Below, one piece after another: positions 55,655-64,000 of a DNA stretch of 64,000 nt (positions within the stretch are counted from its first letter, which is position 1; each line of letters opens with the position of its first letter). The position numbers and the translations under genes are program-made. This DNA comes from Streblospio benedicti (lineage: Eukaryota; Annelida; Polychaeta; Spionida; Spionidae): contig CM032669.1 in NCBI GenBank assembly GCA_019095985.1, forward strand, positions 40,838,922-40,902,921, in the 5' to 3' direction. The notes under the pieces are model-generated. The model ran no database searches. It worked only from the letters and a program-made list of their open reading frames with translations, and was not told the DNA's origin.

Positions 55655-55770
55655 ATGTCCATAATTAACACCACCTCTCATATTTAGGCCCGAATCCTAA
55701 AAGTGTCAACATAAGACCGGTGTCCCTTATAAAGAGGTGTCCCCTATGCAGAGGTGTCCAAATATGACAG
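55655..55770. mobile_element. R8 MITE fragment
   Basis: TTAACACCACCTCTCATATT, AAAAGTGTCAACATAAGACC, AGGTGTCCCCTATGCAG and AGGTGTCCAAATATGAC. Confidence 0.5.
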
Positions 55771-55980
55771 TCCCCCAATGAATGGCCGCCTCCGACCTCT
55801 GCCCATTTTTCCTGCCGATCCTGACCGTTTGGCAGCAGATCCATCTCATCCTGGCAGGTAATAATCCCGTCCCGTTTGATGCGCGATCCGTCACCATTGA
55901 CAGGGTTTTGTCTCTGCGACTGAAGCATGTGTTTGCCACCGACCTGTGTCACCGACTCGCATCCGTAAGACTGTAAGCAG
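55771..55980. promoter_or_regulatory. candidate regulatory island
   Basis: CAATGAATGGCCGCCTCC (ATGGCCGC at 55782), GCAGATCCATCTCATCC, GGTAATAATCCCGTCCCG, TTTGATGCGCGATCCG and CACCATTGACAGGG. Frames on both strands are composition-driven. Confidence 0.5.
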
Positions 55981-56049
55981 TTTTCCTTTTGTTTTAAGCT
56001 GATGGAAATAATGGTATTGTGAATGCTAAAAACTTTTGAAATATTTTTT

Positions 56050-56165
56050 TTCTACTTATGCTATATGGTCGTGGTTTCAAATCTCACAGGAGGTTATGTG
56101 ATATAGTCGTTACATGGCTTGGAGTCATAACTGTAATGAATTAATTACTTATAGTTCTAAAAACA
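56050..56165 (+). mobile_element. tRNA-derived SINE, family A
   Basis: GCTATATGGTCGTGGTTTC, AAATCTCACAGGAGG, TATGTGATATAGTCG and ATGGCTTGGAGTCATAACTG parallel the copy at 21935 through its body. Confidence 0.65.
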
Positions 56166-56745
56166 TTGTTTTGTCCCCAAAGACTTTTGCATGTCTTCTT
56201 ACAGTTAGATTTTGCTGTCCACTCTGGGAGTCATCATAAAATAATCATCATAATCATGCAGTTTTCATGTGCCTTGTCCAAATGCAGGACGATGTATCTA
56301 TGCCTGTTACAATCTTGTGTGTGATCCATTTCTTTTAAGTCCCACATCCTTCTTTTTCTTGAGACTTTTTTCCCATATCCCACTTCCTTACAAAAGCCAC
56401 CACCCTCTACCTAAAAAGACAATAGCTTTGTGTCCAATGAAATTTATGCCCCATATAGAAAAAGGCAAGACAACACTCATAGTGTTGATGGTTCTAATAC
56501 AGAAGATGGGAACAGTATTTCAACCAGTGTCGTATAGAGGTGGTCTATTTATAAGGTCGTCTGAATTGGACATTGCTGACCAGCATTGGCAGCTAACTAA
56601 AAAGAGTTCAATACCAAATTTATAAATAAGTATCTGTTTGACAATTGTTAACACCTTACCAGAGACAAGAAAAAACAAGTAGTGTTAATACATTGCACAC
56701 AGAAGGTGTGGGGACAGTATTGGCAGCTAGTCCACTGAACGATAG
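56166..56745. other. no gene; R1 scrap
   Basis: TATAGAGGTGGTCTATTTA at about 56533 is an R1 fragment. The 118-codon frame at 56269-56625 runs into it and is not a credible gene. Confidence 0.4.
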
Positions 56746-56749
56746 ATTG

Positions 56750-56955
56750 CTGGCTGAATAATTTAGGTGATGACAAATCACAGGTCACGACCTTACTTAC
56801 CATCTGCCCAACAGTAATTAATCCCACAAAATGGCCGCACGAGCCTCTGGCCTCTGATTGGCTGCTGACATGGGAGGACGTGCATAATTAATGAGGGTGC
56901 CTGTTGATTACAGGTTGGTGGGAAAATTAAGGTGAATGAAGATAGATGGACGATT
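56750..56955. promoter_or_regulatory. candidate regulatory island
   Basis: AACAGTAATTAATCCC, AAATGGCCGCACGAGCC (ATGGCCGC at 56831), CTCTGATTGGCTGCTG and GTGCATAATTAATGAGGG. Confidence 0.45.
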
Positions 56956-57206
56956 GTCATTACATGAGTTGCTTATTTGGGAAGGCTTTAGGGACTTGTA
57001 CTTACCTCGTTACAAATCATCATGTTTCCATTGGCGTATACATTTGGACCTGTTCAAGAGAGTAAAGAAACCATCAAAGTTATGAAAATGGAGGTGATGA
57101 AGGCAGATAGGCTCTTGCCATTACACAAAAACTGATAGGGGCTGCTTATTTGCGAGGTTTAGGGACTTGTACCTTTGTTAAGATAATCATGTTTGCATTG
57201 GCATAT
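56935..57206 (+). repeat. local diverged tandem duplication
   Basis: GCTTATTTG-G, GGTTTAGGGACTTGTAC and CATGTTT-CATTGGC-TAT occur at 56935-57040 and 57095-57206, along with ATGAAG-AGAT before them. The offset is about 167 bp. Confidence 0.6.
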
Positions 57207-57755
57207 TGTAAGTGTAATATTCTAACATGGAGATAACAAAAGCTAGTGAGTATGCACTTATCAATGACACACCCATGCTAGAATTTCCCATGGAACGCAA
57301 GAGCCTGGTTCAGAAAATAGTCAAAAATGGAGGCCAATATTGCTTACCTAGATCTGAAACAGCTTGTGGTGTCTTTGCCTGCATGAGTGAGACAGTTAGA
57401 TGTCTATATAGAAAGAGTACTTCAAGAAAAGCATATCTTCTATCATTCTATCACAAGACAATATTGGAACACTTTGGGCTTAACAGTACTTGTCCATTAT
57501 GATGTCAGCTCAATTAAGATGCTTCGTAAGCATAGGAAGGTCCTTCAAAGGAAGTACTTTGTAGTTGTACAAGTTTTAAAGTATGCTTGAACCCAGAAAT
57601 CCTTGATGTTTCTAAAGCAGCAAACCAAGTAGAGTTAGATGGTCATTAACTTGAGTATTGTAAATGTAAACTTACAACAATGTACATAATTATAACTGCA
57701 ATATAGAAGAAAGTTATTGCATAGAAGAAATCGAAACATGTTTTATGACATGCTA
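57207..57755. other. unsupported 91-codon frame, no gene called
   Basis: A 91-codon plus-strand frame (57227-57502, MEITKASEYALI...) overlaps a second one. It has no recognised domain and no repeat relation here. I would not call it a gene. Confidence 0.3.
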
Positions 57756-57760
57756 GCATG

Positions 57761-57935
57761 TACAGTAGAACTCTCAATAAAGACCTCATCTATAAAGAGA
57801 CACCCTCTATAATAAGACAACCTTTATTGTCACAAAGATATACCACCACAAACTCCATATAGAGACCACTCCCCTATCGAGACCACTTGATGCCAACCCC
57901 TGCGTAGTGTCAATAAAGAGGTTCTATTGTAATGT
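57761..57935 (+). mobile_element. R1 MITE, full length
   Basis: TACAGTAGAACTCTCAATAA at the left and GTGTCAATAAAGAGGTTC with TATTGTAA at the right. Confidence 0.8.
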
Positions 57936-58009
57936 ATGATACAGATGCTCAAGCCTTGTTGATGGCCAGTTCAATATTACCACATCTTTAAGCTATTTGC
58001 TGCTGATTT

Positions 58010-58610
58010 CAAAACCTCTTCAATTCCACTTCACTCCAACAGAGTCCATTTCATGAAGATAGCGCCATTGTACGACTGTCATTACATTATTTACCATCTG
58101 AATATTGCCATTATAGGATATCTATAGCCTGCTTTTACAATCGCAGCAGCCGACAAACTTAGAACTCCAAATGATTGGATGTTTGCTGCCAGCAACAAAA
58201 GCATGTATCATTTTCTGCGATTTTTACGTGGCGTGGACATTCAGAGGGGGCCATATCATTTTCCACAATGGCCATTCGGCGAAGAATCACTTTTAATGAT
58301 TCATTTTCTTCCTTTGAATGTCGTCTGCACACAGCCATGAGTTAAGAGGCGTGTCGATATTGATATTTGCTTCATCCTTTTCAGCTGTCAAATTTAGCTG
58401 TTTCGTTCGTCCAAACGAGCATCTATAGTTTGAGTTACAAGCGAAGAATACACGCACCAATCGTCAATGGTTGTTTGTATCTATAAAAGTTTGCAAACGT
58501 TGAGTGCTATTGTTCGCCGTGACAATTCCCGTCAGGCGTCTAACTGCCGCTGTCAAGACGTTGCATTGACTCTGTCAATTCATGATCAATTATTTTTCAG
58601 TAAGAATATT
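58010..58610. promoter_or_regulatory. candidate regulatory island cluster
   Basis: GATAGCGCCATTGTACG, CACAATGGCCATTCGGCG, AATGATTCATTTTC, GTGTCGATATTGATATTTG, GCCGTGACAATTCCCGTC and TTCATGATCAATTATTT. Confidence 0.45.
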
Positions 58611-59150
58611 TATCAAAGGCCTTAAATACATGAAAGCAGATGTTTTTTATGTGGCTGTCCGAGAAGTGTTGTGAAAAGAGAAAAATGGTGTCAAAACATT
58701 TTTTTTAATGAAATATATGGGACATTGGTGCTGACTTGGTTGCACTAATGGCTGTGTAGTCAATACATGTTTACAAAAACTCATTCTAGCCTACAAAATG
58801 TTAGTATTGGTCTTTTTCAGTTTCTTGTAAGAATTGGAGCAAGGCGGTTATTTTCAAAAGGATTTATAATGTATTCAAATGGAATTCTATCTTTATATGT
58901 AGAGAAATCTGTCATGATAGCGGCGAGATTTTCATTAAGATCGTATTTTCCTATATAGCACTATAGTAAAATCCTGACTTCAGTGCCTTACATCAGGAAT
59001 AGAATAAGAGGCTTTATCTTATTACTCACTATACATGAAATGTGCTGTGAAAGGAGATAGTCTTAACTACAGGGGTGTATAGGAAACTTTATTTGATATC
59101 TGCTCGATCTTTATGAGACCTTCACTGATATTAGAGGAAGTTTCTGTTCG
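58611..59150. other. no gene seen
   Basis: AT-rich, nothing recognised. Confidence 0.4.
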
Positions 59151-59190
59151 GCCATTGACTGCAGCAAGCGAACATTTTTTTTCCAACTTC

Positions 59191-59594
59191 AAATCCTTAC
59201 AATATGTAGTAAATTAGTGGGGGAAGATACAAACAATGAAGAAAAAAGCTTTCATACGTTACACGGTACTCAATCACGAAACATTTAACAATGGAACTAT
59301 TAACACACTTGCCCCAAGGCATTTCTAAGTGCCCTGTGACTGCCCTTTTCAAGTACAGTATAACCTCCAATTAAGACCACCTCTATAAAGAGACCTTTAT
59401 AGGATGACCAACACGAACATCAGTAAAGAAACCACCTCTATACTGGGACCGCTTGGAGCCAGCGCCATGGATGTTCTTAATACTACTAGTTCTACTGTAA
59501 TCCACAGCCAGTTTCGCGATTTGCTTAATAAACTCAAAGTTTCTCAGCAAACCCAAATCCTCACAACATTAGGTAAATTAGCTGGGGAAGATAC
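59191..59594 (+). repeat. local duplication split by an R1 MITE
   Basis: 59191-59230 and 59555-59594 share AAATCC-CACAA, TAGTAAATTAG-GGGGAAGATAC with few differences over 40 bases. An R1 copy lies between. Confidence 0.6.
59355..59502 (+). mobile_element. R1 MITE, full length
   Basis: TACAGTATAACCTCCAATTA, AGACCACCTCTATAAAGAG and TGTTCTTAATACTACTAG with GTTCTACTGTAA. Among the least diverged copies. The 64-codon frame at 59404 is read-through. Confidence 0.85.
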
Positions 59595-59775
59595 ATGACT
59601 GGGTGGCGTCCGATTGGCTGATTAAATGGACAAGTTGGCACGTCGGCTGACGTCTGCCGTGTTCGTTGCCTGACCAGGTGCCACAAATCACAGCCGCTGC
59701 CGCGTCTCCCCGAAGTGATGGCACCGCTAACGCAGTCCTCAATCACTTCAATTGTAGGGGATCTACGGGACCATC
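59510..59775. promoter_or_regulatory. candidate regulatory island
   Basis: CAGTTTCGCGATTTGC, GGCACGTCGGCTGACGTC, GCCGCTGCCGCGTCTCCCCG and CACCGCTAACGCAGTCC. Confidence 0.4.
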
Positions 59776-60100
59776 TGTCTTAAAGATGGATTGCAGTTCA
59801 ATAATAAATGGACGACTTTCACGATAATATTCTTCATGAAGAAAAAGTCACTTGTTAGAATATGTATGAAGTGTGATTTGCATGTCAACATTGTAACCAC
59901 CAGATATTCATGAGTTTTTCTAGCAAGGCATCATCATCTATTTCTGGCTTATTACATTCAATGCATTCATACGTTATTGAACATACAGAAGAATACACTA
60001 CAACTTACTTTCACACAAACTTGACTCTGCGGCTCCCATCGCAGGGCCTTCAACCGAAGTGACAAAAAGTTGGTGTAGTCACTGGAGCCATGTCCGACAG
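59776..60100. other. no gene seen
   Basis: No supported feature. Confidence 0.35.
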
Positions 60101-60104
60101 TTGG

Positions 60105-60278
60105 CGTTCTTATTGAGACCACTCTGGGGACTGGCATTAGTGGTCTCAATAGAGAGGTGGCCTATGTATTGAGGTTCATGTTGGTATCTTTAAGGAGATT
60201 TGGTACCATAAAAAGTTGACTTTTTATAGAGGTGGTTTATTTAGAGAGGTGGTCTTAATTGGATGTTCTACTGTATAG
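60105..60278 (-). mobile_element. R1 MITE, full length
   Basis: CTTATTGAGACCACTCTGGG at the left, GAGAGGTGGTCTTAATTGG with ATGTTCTACTGTATA at the right. Confidence 0.8.
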
Positions 60279-61265
60279 CAGGACGACTTATGGGCAGCAT
60301 AAAAGATATTGTCTTGAACTGATGATGCTAGTTAGTGTTCATTTAATATCTGATGTCACTTAGTTGTGTGTGTTTTTTCTTGTTTCTGGTCAATGGTTTA
60401 TAAAGTCTGACATGCCGATTCACTAAAATGTCAGATGTAATTTTTTATGAATGCAGTTAGAACTGGTGTGAGCATTGTGATTAGAAATCTCAGGTCTATT
60501 GTGCTTTGTAAGGCCTCTGTCTGACAGTCATGAATTTCAATGTTGAGCTATTTACAGTAAGATGGACAAGACACACATAAAAAGATAAAAGAAAGACACG
60601 TACATGTATTATTGTGCCTGAATGTAGTGTGAATGTGAAAAGAAAATGCTGTAAATTGACAATTATGATTCTACAACTATATTGGTTTCAATTTTCTGTA
60701 ACATCAAACTCTACGATTCAATGATAGGATAGATAGCTAAATAGTTGTGGAATAAAGTTCAAATAACAAAAACAACATTACAGATGAGAAACTATAAGTC
60801 TTTAAACAAAGTGAAGTGTTGAGTTTGTGATGTATTTTATTTTACATTTCTTCATACACCCTTGTAGAGGCTCAAACTATAAATCAAAATGAGAAATATG
60901 AGAGAAATATCAACAGATCTATATAATATTTCATATTTAATTGCAAATAACCTTAAAAATACAAATGGAGCTCAAGAAAATGTTGATATGCTATTCATCC
61001 ACAATCTCAAATTGAAATGACTATGTGATACCAGCAAAAGAAATTATAATCATATAGTAAAGAATAAGGACAGAGTCCAATATATTAAATATAGTAATAC
61101 TTGATATAGGTAACTTACACAACACAAAGTGAACGAATTATTGTTAAAGCTGACATTGAACACTACATAAAATAACTGACAAAAACCAAGTTAAATTCTA
61201 ATTGAACACAAATTCATGCCATTTACAACATAACATTTCCACTACATCTTTTTAACAGTGAGCGT
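60279..61265. other. AT-rich gene-free stretch
   Basis: About 1 kb very AT-rich without genes, repeats or CpG patches I can identify. Confidence 0.45.
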
Positions 61266-61269
61266 TCAT

Positions 61270-61450
61270 TAGGTTAAAGGTGAAGACATTATCCCCCCTG
61301 ACAGCAATACCAAGAGTTATGAGTTTGAGCAGCGGACTCCATCAAATCCTGCTGATCCAGATGATGTATGATCCGGATCAGGAATCCAGAACACTCCCAT
61401 GATCCCTGTTGTCACGGAGCGATGCCGATTTAGTCAGTCCTGAGGTTAGG
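61270..61450. promoter_or_regulatory. candidate regulatory island, duplicate A
   Basis: TTATCCCCCCTGACAGC, CTGATCCAGATGATGTATG, GATCCGGATCAGGAATCC and TCACGGAGCGATGCCG. Positions 61338-61389 recur at 62803-62854. Confidence 0.45.
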
Positions 61451-61492
61451 ATTAATGTATGATCATCAGTTTGTGTCATGTTTTATGAAAAC

Positions 61493-61740
61493 AGTAGAAC
61501 CTCTGCATTTATACCATCTGAATGCAAGACGTAGTGGTTTTGGAAGAGAGATACAGTAGAACCTCTCTATTAACCACCTCGGGGACTCTCCTCCAAAGGT
61601 CTAAATAGAGAGGTGGTCTCTTTTTGGAGGTTCTTGTTTGTTTATTTATGACTTGTTGGGACCACAAGAAATGGTCATATCACAAAGGTGGTCTCAAGAT
61701 AGAGGTGGTGCTGGTGGCCTTAATGGGAGATTCTAGTGTA
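61493..61740 (-). mobile_element. R1 MITE pair, one nearly complete
   Basis: AACAGTAGAACCTCTGCATT starts a truncated copy. TACAGTAGAACCTCTCTATT at 61553 starts the second, with GAGAGGTGGTCTCTTTTTGG and AAGATAGAGGTGGTGC inside and ATTCTAGTGTAGT at the end. Confidence 0.75.
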
Positions 61741-62140
61741 GTCTATTTATTGATACAGATGTAATATATTATTGGGTTTCAGAGTAAAAATGTCCTTACT
61801 ATACTCTTACTTACTCTTTATAAAGGTATAGAGATTACACCGTATTTACTCCGATCACAGGATTTATTCACTATCATCAATTTATGGAACTTTTTGTACC
61901 TTTTATCTTCATTTTACTTGCTGAAGATTTATTTTCTCGCAGTTCAGTTGACTAGATTGATGATTTCTTGGAGAACTGAACCATGATGTTCGCAGTCTTT
62001 AAGGTGAAAAATATCGATTCAAGCAGACAATATCATAATTCACTTTGGTCTACATTTTGTGTGAATTTGAATTCATCTTTTTGATATAAATCTAAATCCA
62101 AATTGAGACATTTGGAAGTTGCTTTATTTTATTACTGCAC
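61741..62140. other. no gene; R5 end fragment
   Basis: CACCGTATTTACTCCGATC at about 61839 resembles an R5 left end without the rest. Confidence 0.35.
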
Positions 62141-62144
62141 ACAA

Positions 62145-62345
62145 CCATCACCGGCAACCATTCAACTGCCCATGGGCTTTTATGTTGAAATATTATCACT
62201 TGAAGCATTGTGCTTGAAGTACATGTGTACATGAATCTTGTATACATGAATGTATATTTACAAGAATTAGAATTTTCAATCTTCCAGATTTTAATATGGT
62301 CCAAATTTGGGGTCAGTCGGGCTTTGGCACTCTGTAATATGCGGC
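62145..62345 (+). mobile_element. R2 MITE, diverged
   Basis: CTGCCCATGGGCTTTTATG and TTGAAATATTATCACTTG at the left, TTTTAATATGGTCCAAATTT at the right. The terminal TTAGGTGG is lost. Confidence 0.6.
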
Positions 62346-62454
62346 CATGGCACAGTGCAACTTAGAAAACTTACCAATCAGCCCAAAGTGGTCTCATTAA
62401 TTTGGAAAAGCTTTTGACCTCTTAATATCGCCTAATGCATTATGTATATTTTGA

Positions 62455-62660
62455 ACTAATGGGGAAGATGTCAAGGGCTCAAATGTAAGTTTTCAGCAAC
62501 AAAGTGAGCCCTTGATATTCAGGGCGGGGTTGGGCTCTTGGACAGTTCATAATGTATATTCAAGCTCGAAGGGACTGATGCAAAGTAGACTGATGAGCCA
62601 GGTCACATCCTCAAATGGATTCAGGCCTGTCCTAATAAATTTATGATTTGTTTGATTGAT
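62455..62660 (+). mobile_element. SINE-like repeat, family C
   Basis: CGAAGGGACTGATGCAAAG, TAGACTGATGAGCCAGG, TCACATCCTCAAATGG and CCTAATAAATTTATGAT follow the order of 54790-54900. Confidence 0.45.
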
Positions 62661-62699
62661 TGAATGTTCCATCCCATCTGAAAATACAAATCGCAAAAT

Positions 62700-62965
62700 T
62701 CACAAACCTATAAAGATCACCGATGAACTGGCATCAATATTACTCCGCATTACACTGGCAATCATTTACCGGATTGTGGGGAGCGTCCTAACGACAGCCG
62801 GATCCATCACGTCCCACTGATCCGTATGATCTACGACCTGATCCAGGAATCCTGCGGCCCAGCTGGAGGTCCTGCTTGACATACAGGAGCAATGCGCCTG
62901 CCATTTTTAAGTGGCCGCCTCTCAGGCCTTGTCAAAGCTTCGCAGGATGTGATCGATTGACAGGT
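62700..62965. promoter_or_regulatory. candidate regulatory island, duplicate B
   Basis: CAGCCGGATCCATCACGTCC, ACTGATCCGTATGATC, GACCTGATCCAGGAATCC, AAGTGGCCGCCTCTCAGG and GATTGACAGGTTGCTATGGG, the last resembling an RFX half-site. 62803-62854 is the partner of 61338-61389. Confidence 0.5.
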
Positions 62966-62991
62966 TGCTATGGGTACTCAATATTCCTACC

Positions 62992-63179
62992 GTGCAGCCT
63001 CTCTATCAAGACTGGTCATACTTGGTTTCAATGGAAAGGTGGTCTATTTATGGAGGTTCATGGTGGTCTATTTGTTATTAAAACTGTACAGTAGAACCTC
63101 TATTAAAAGCTAGTAAAGCTTGCGACTGTTGAGAAATGGTCTTATTTTTGGGGTGGTCTTAATTGGAGGTTCCACTGTA
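62992..63179 (-). mobile_element. two adjoining R1 MITE copies
   Basis: The first has GCAGCCTCTCTATCAAGAC, AAGGTGGTCTATTTATGG and ends ACTGTA. The second starts at once with CAGTAGAACCTCTATTAAAA and ends GGTCTTAATTGGAGGTTCC with ACTGTACAGTA. Insertion of one beside the other at TA fits. Confidence 0.75.
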
Positions 63180-63206
63180 CAGTACACCCTTCAAATAACT
63201 CTTTTA

Positions 63207-63597
63207 CTGTGTGCTTATGTGGCCAAATGGATAGGGAGTTGGACTTGTGACCAGAAGGTTGTGGTTTCGATTCCTGAATTTCCCGGTCAGGTCTGGTAGT
63301 GGATGTTGAGCAAACTTTAATATCCCTAACAGGTTGCACAGTGCACACTGTTCTGTGGTACCTACATGTGAAATAGGTACAGGTCAGGCGAGTAAATGCT
63401 TACATGTATGTGACTAATTAGCACATGTGCGCTACAGCAGCAAATGCTGTATACAGCCAGTGTTGTATGCTCCCCAGGGAGTTAAGAAAGGTGAAAATTG
63501 AGTGCCAAAGACGCCAATGACCTGGTGTAAATGAGTCGACTGACAGGTACTTCTGGATTCTGGACACTATAAACTCCGACATTTACATTTACATTAC
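63207..63597 (+). mobile_element. tRNA-derived SINE, family B, full length
   Basis: TATGTGGCCAAATGGATAGG (A-box region), GGAGTTGGACTTGTGACC, GGTTGTGGTTTCGATTCC (B box), then GGTAGTGGATGTTGAGC, GTACAGGTCAGGCGAG, CCAATGACCTGGTGTAAATG and an (ACATTT)n tail. It parallels 45541-45864 over its length; about 390 bp. Confidence 0.8.
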
Positions 63598-63700
63598 TGG
63601 CGGTTAGGCATCAATGCCTATTATTGCAGTCTAGAATAAAGACTAAAATATAAGCTTAAATTTACCCAGACAGCTGTGAAGAAACTTTTGATGAAGATCA
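63598..63700 (+). mobile_element. R3 MITE, left arm
   Basis: GGCGGTTAGGCATCAATGCC, TATTGCAGTCTAGAATAAAG and TATAAGCTTAAATTTACCC. Abuts the SINE tail. Confidence 0.6.
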
Positions 63701-64000
63701 TTCACATGTGTTTTGTCTGTTCTAAAGCTGGACTTTTATGATGTTGTATATAATTTATATTGCTGTAGTTTCTTTATTAGACCTGTTTGACTGAATGGAA
63801 TGCTTGTAATGAACAAATACATCATACTGTTTTTTCTAGCATATGTATTCGGCCATGGAGCATAACCTTTACAAGTACAGAAAAGTAATTGGATGCAACA
63901 ATAAATTTCTAATATTTTGAAATAGCAACCAACCCATCATGCATTAAAGTGTGATTTAAAAAAAAATGAACGATGTATAAGACACGAAAAAGAAAATCAC
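63701..64000. other. no gene seen
   Basis: AT-rich to the window end. Confidence 0.4.

Noticed and set aside
56269-56625. 118-codon frame with a hydrophobic stretch
   Set aside because: Ends inside an R1 fragment and has no domain or splice context.
57227-57502. 91-codon frame MEITKASEYALI...
   Set aside because: Fairly protein-like but no recognised domain, no splice support, and an overlapping second frame; not enough to call a gene.
59404-59598. 64-codon frame resembling a small protein
   Set aside because: It reads through an R1 MITE into a duplicated noncoding core.
1-64000. CRISPR arrays, bacterial operons, or retrovirus-like elements
   Set aside because: Repeats are dispersed or degenerate tandem, not direct repeats with unique spacers. 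No long terminal repeats, gag, protease, integrase or envelope-like frames were seen. The sequence is clearly eukaryotic.

Overview
The window is animal nuclear DNA: AT-rich, spliced, crowded with short non-autonomous DNA transposons (MITEs) and tRNA-derived SINEs, and carrying one truncated LINE. The repeat types suit a marine invertebrate. A hemichordate or similar invertebrate deuterostome is my best guess, from general impression only and with low confidence.

Only one convincing protein gene is present. It is a two-exon minus-strand gene (41486-43843) for an ankyrin-repeat protein of about 688 residues with a SOCS-box-like segment near its C-terminus, so a probable ASB-type Cullin-5 substrate receptor. 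Its tiny first exon (43822-43843) joins in frame to the long second exon across a 291-base intron that is largely filled by a MITE. Another copy of the same MITE lies just after the stop codon. Downstream of that is the 3' end of a CR1/Jockey-type LINE (about 40228-41275).

The rest is a gene desert built from two materials. The first is about 30 islands, every 1-3 kb, of unique, CpG-retaining sequence rich in homeobox-, octamer-, TGACA- and ATGGCCGC-like words. They look like conserved noncoding elements or enhancers, although conservation cannot be measured here. The second is a background of decayed MITE families, named here R1-R8: R1 (CAGTAGAACCTCC...GAGACCACCTCT, about 25 copies), R2 (ACCACCTAAAGGCCCATG), R3 (CCCTTTA...GCAGCCTAGAATAAAGCC), R4 (TTATCTCGAA), R5 (CCGTATTTATTC), R6 (GGCAGATCCAG), R7 (CTACCATTTA...) and R8 (GTGTCC), plus two SINE families.

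The most unusual pattern is that many islands have diverged copies of part of themselves beside them, as pairs or as arrays with a roughly 190-480-base period. Where the comparison can be read, the copy inside the island keeps its CpGs and the neighbouring copies have turned them to TpG/CpA. This looks as if regulatory elements shed local copies that then decay.

A 100-N gap (18214-18313) is flanked by two nearly identical 1.2-kb copies of one island, most likely an unmerged-haplotype or scaffolding artefact.
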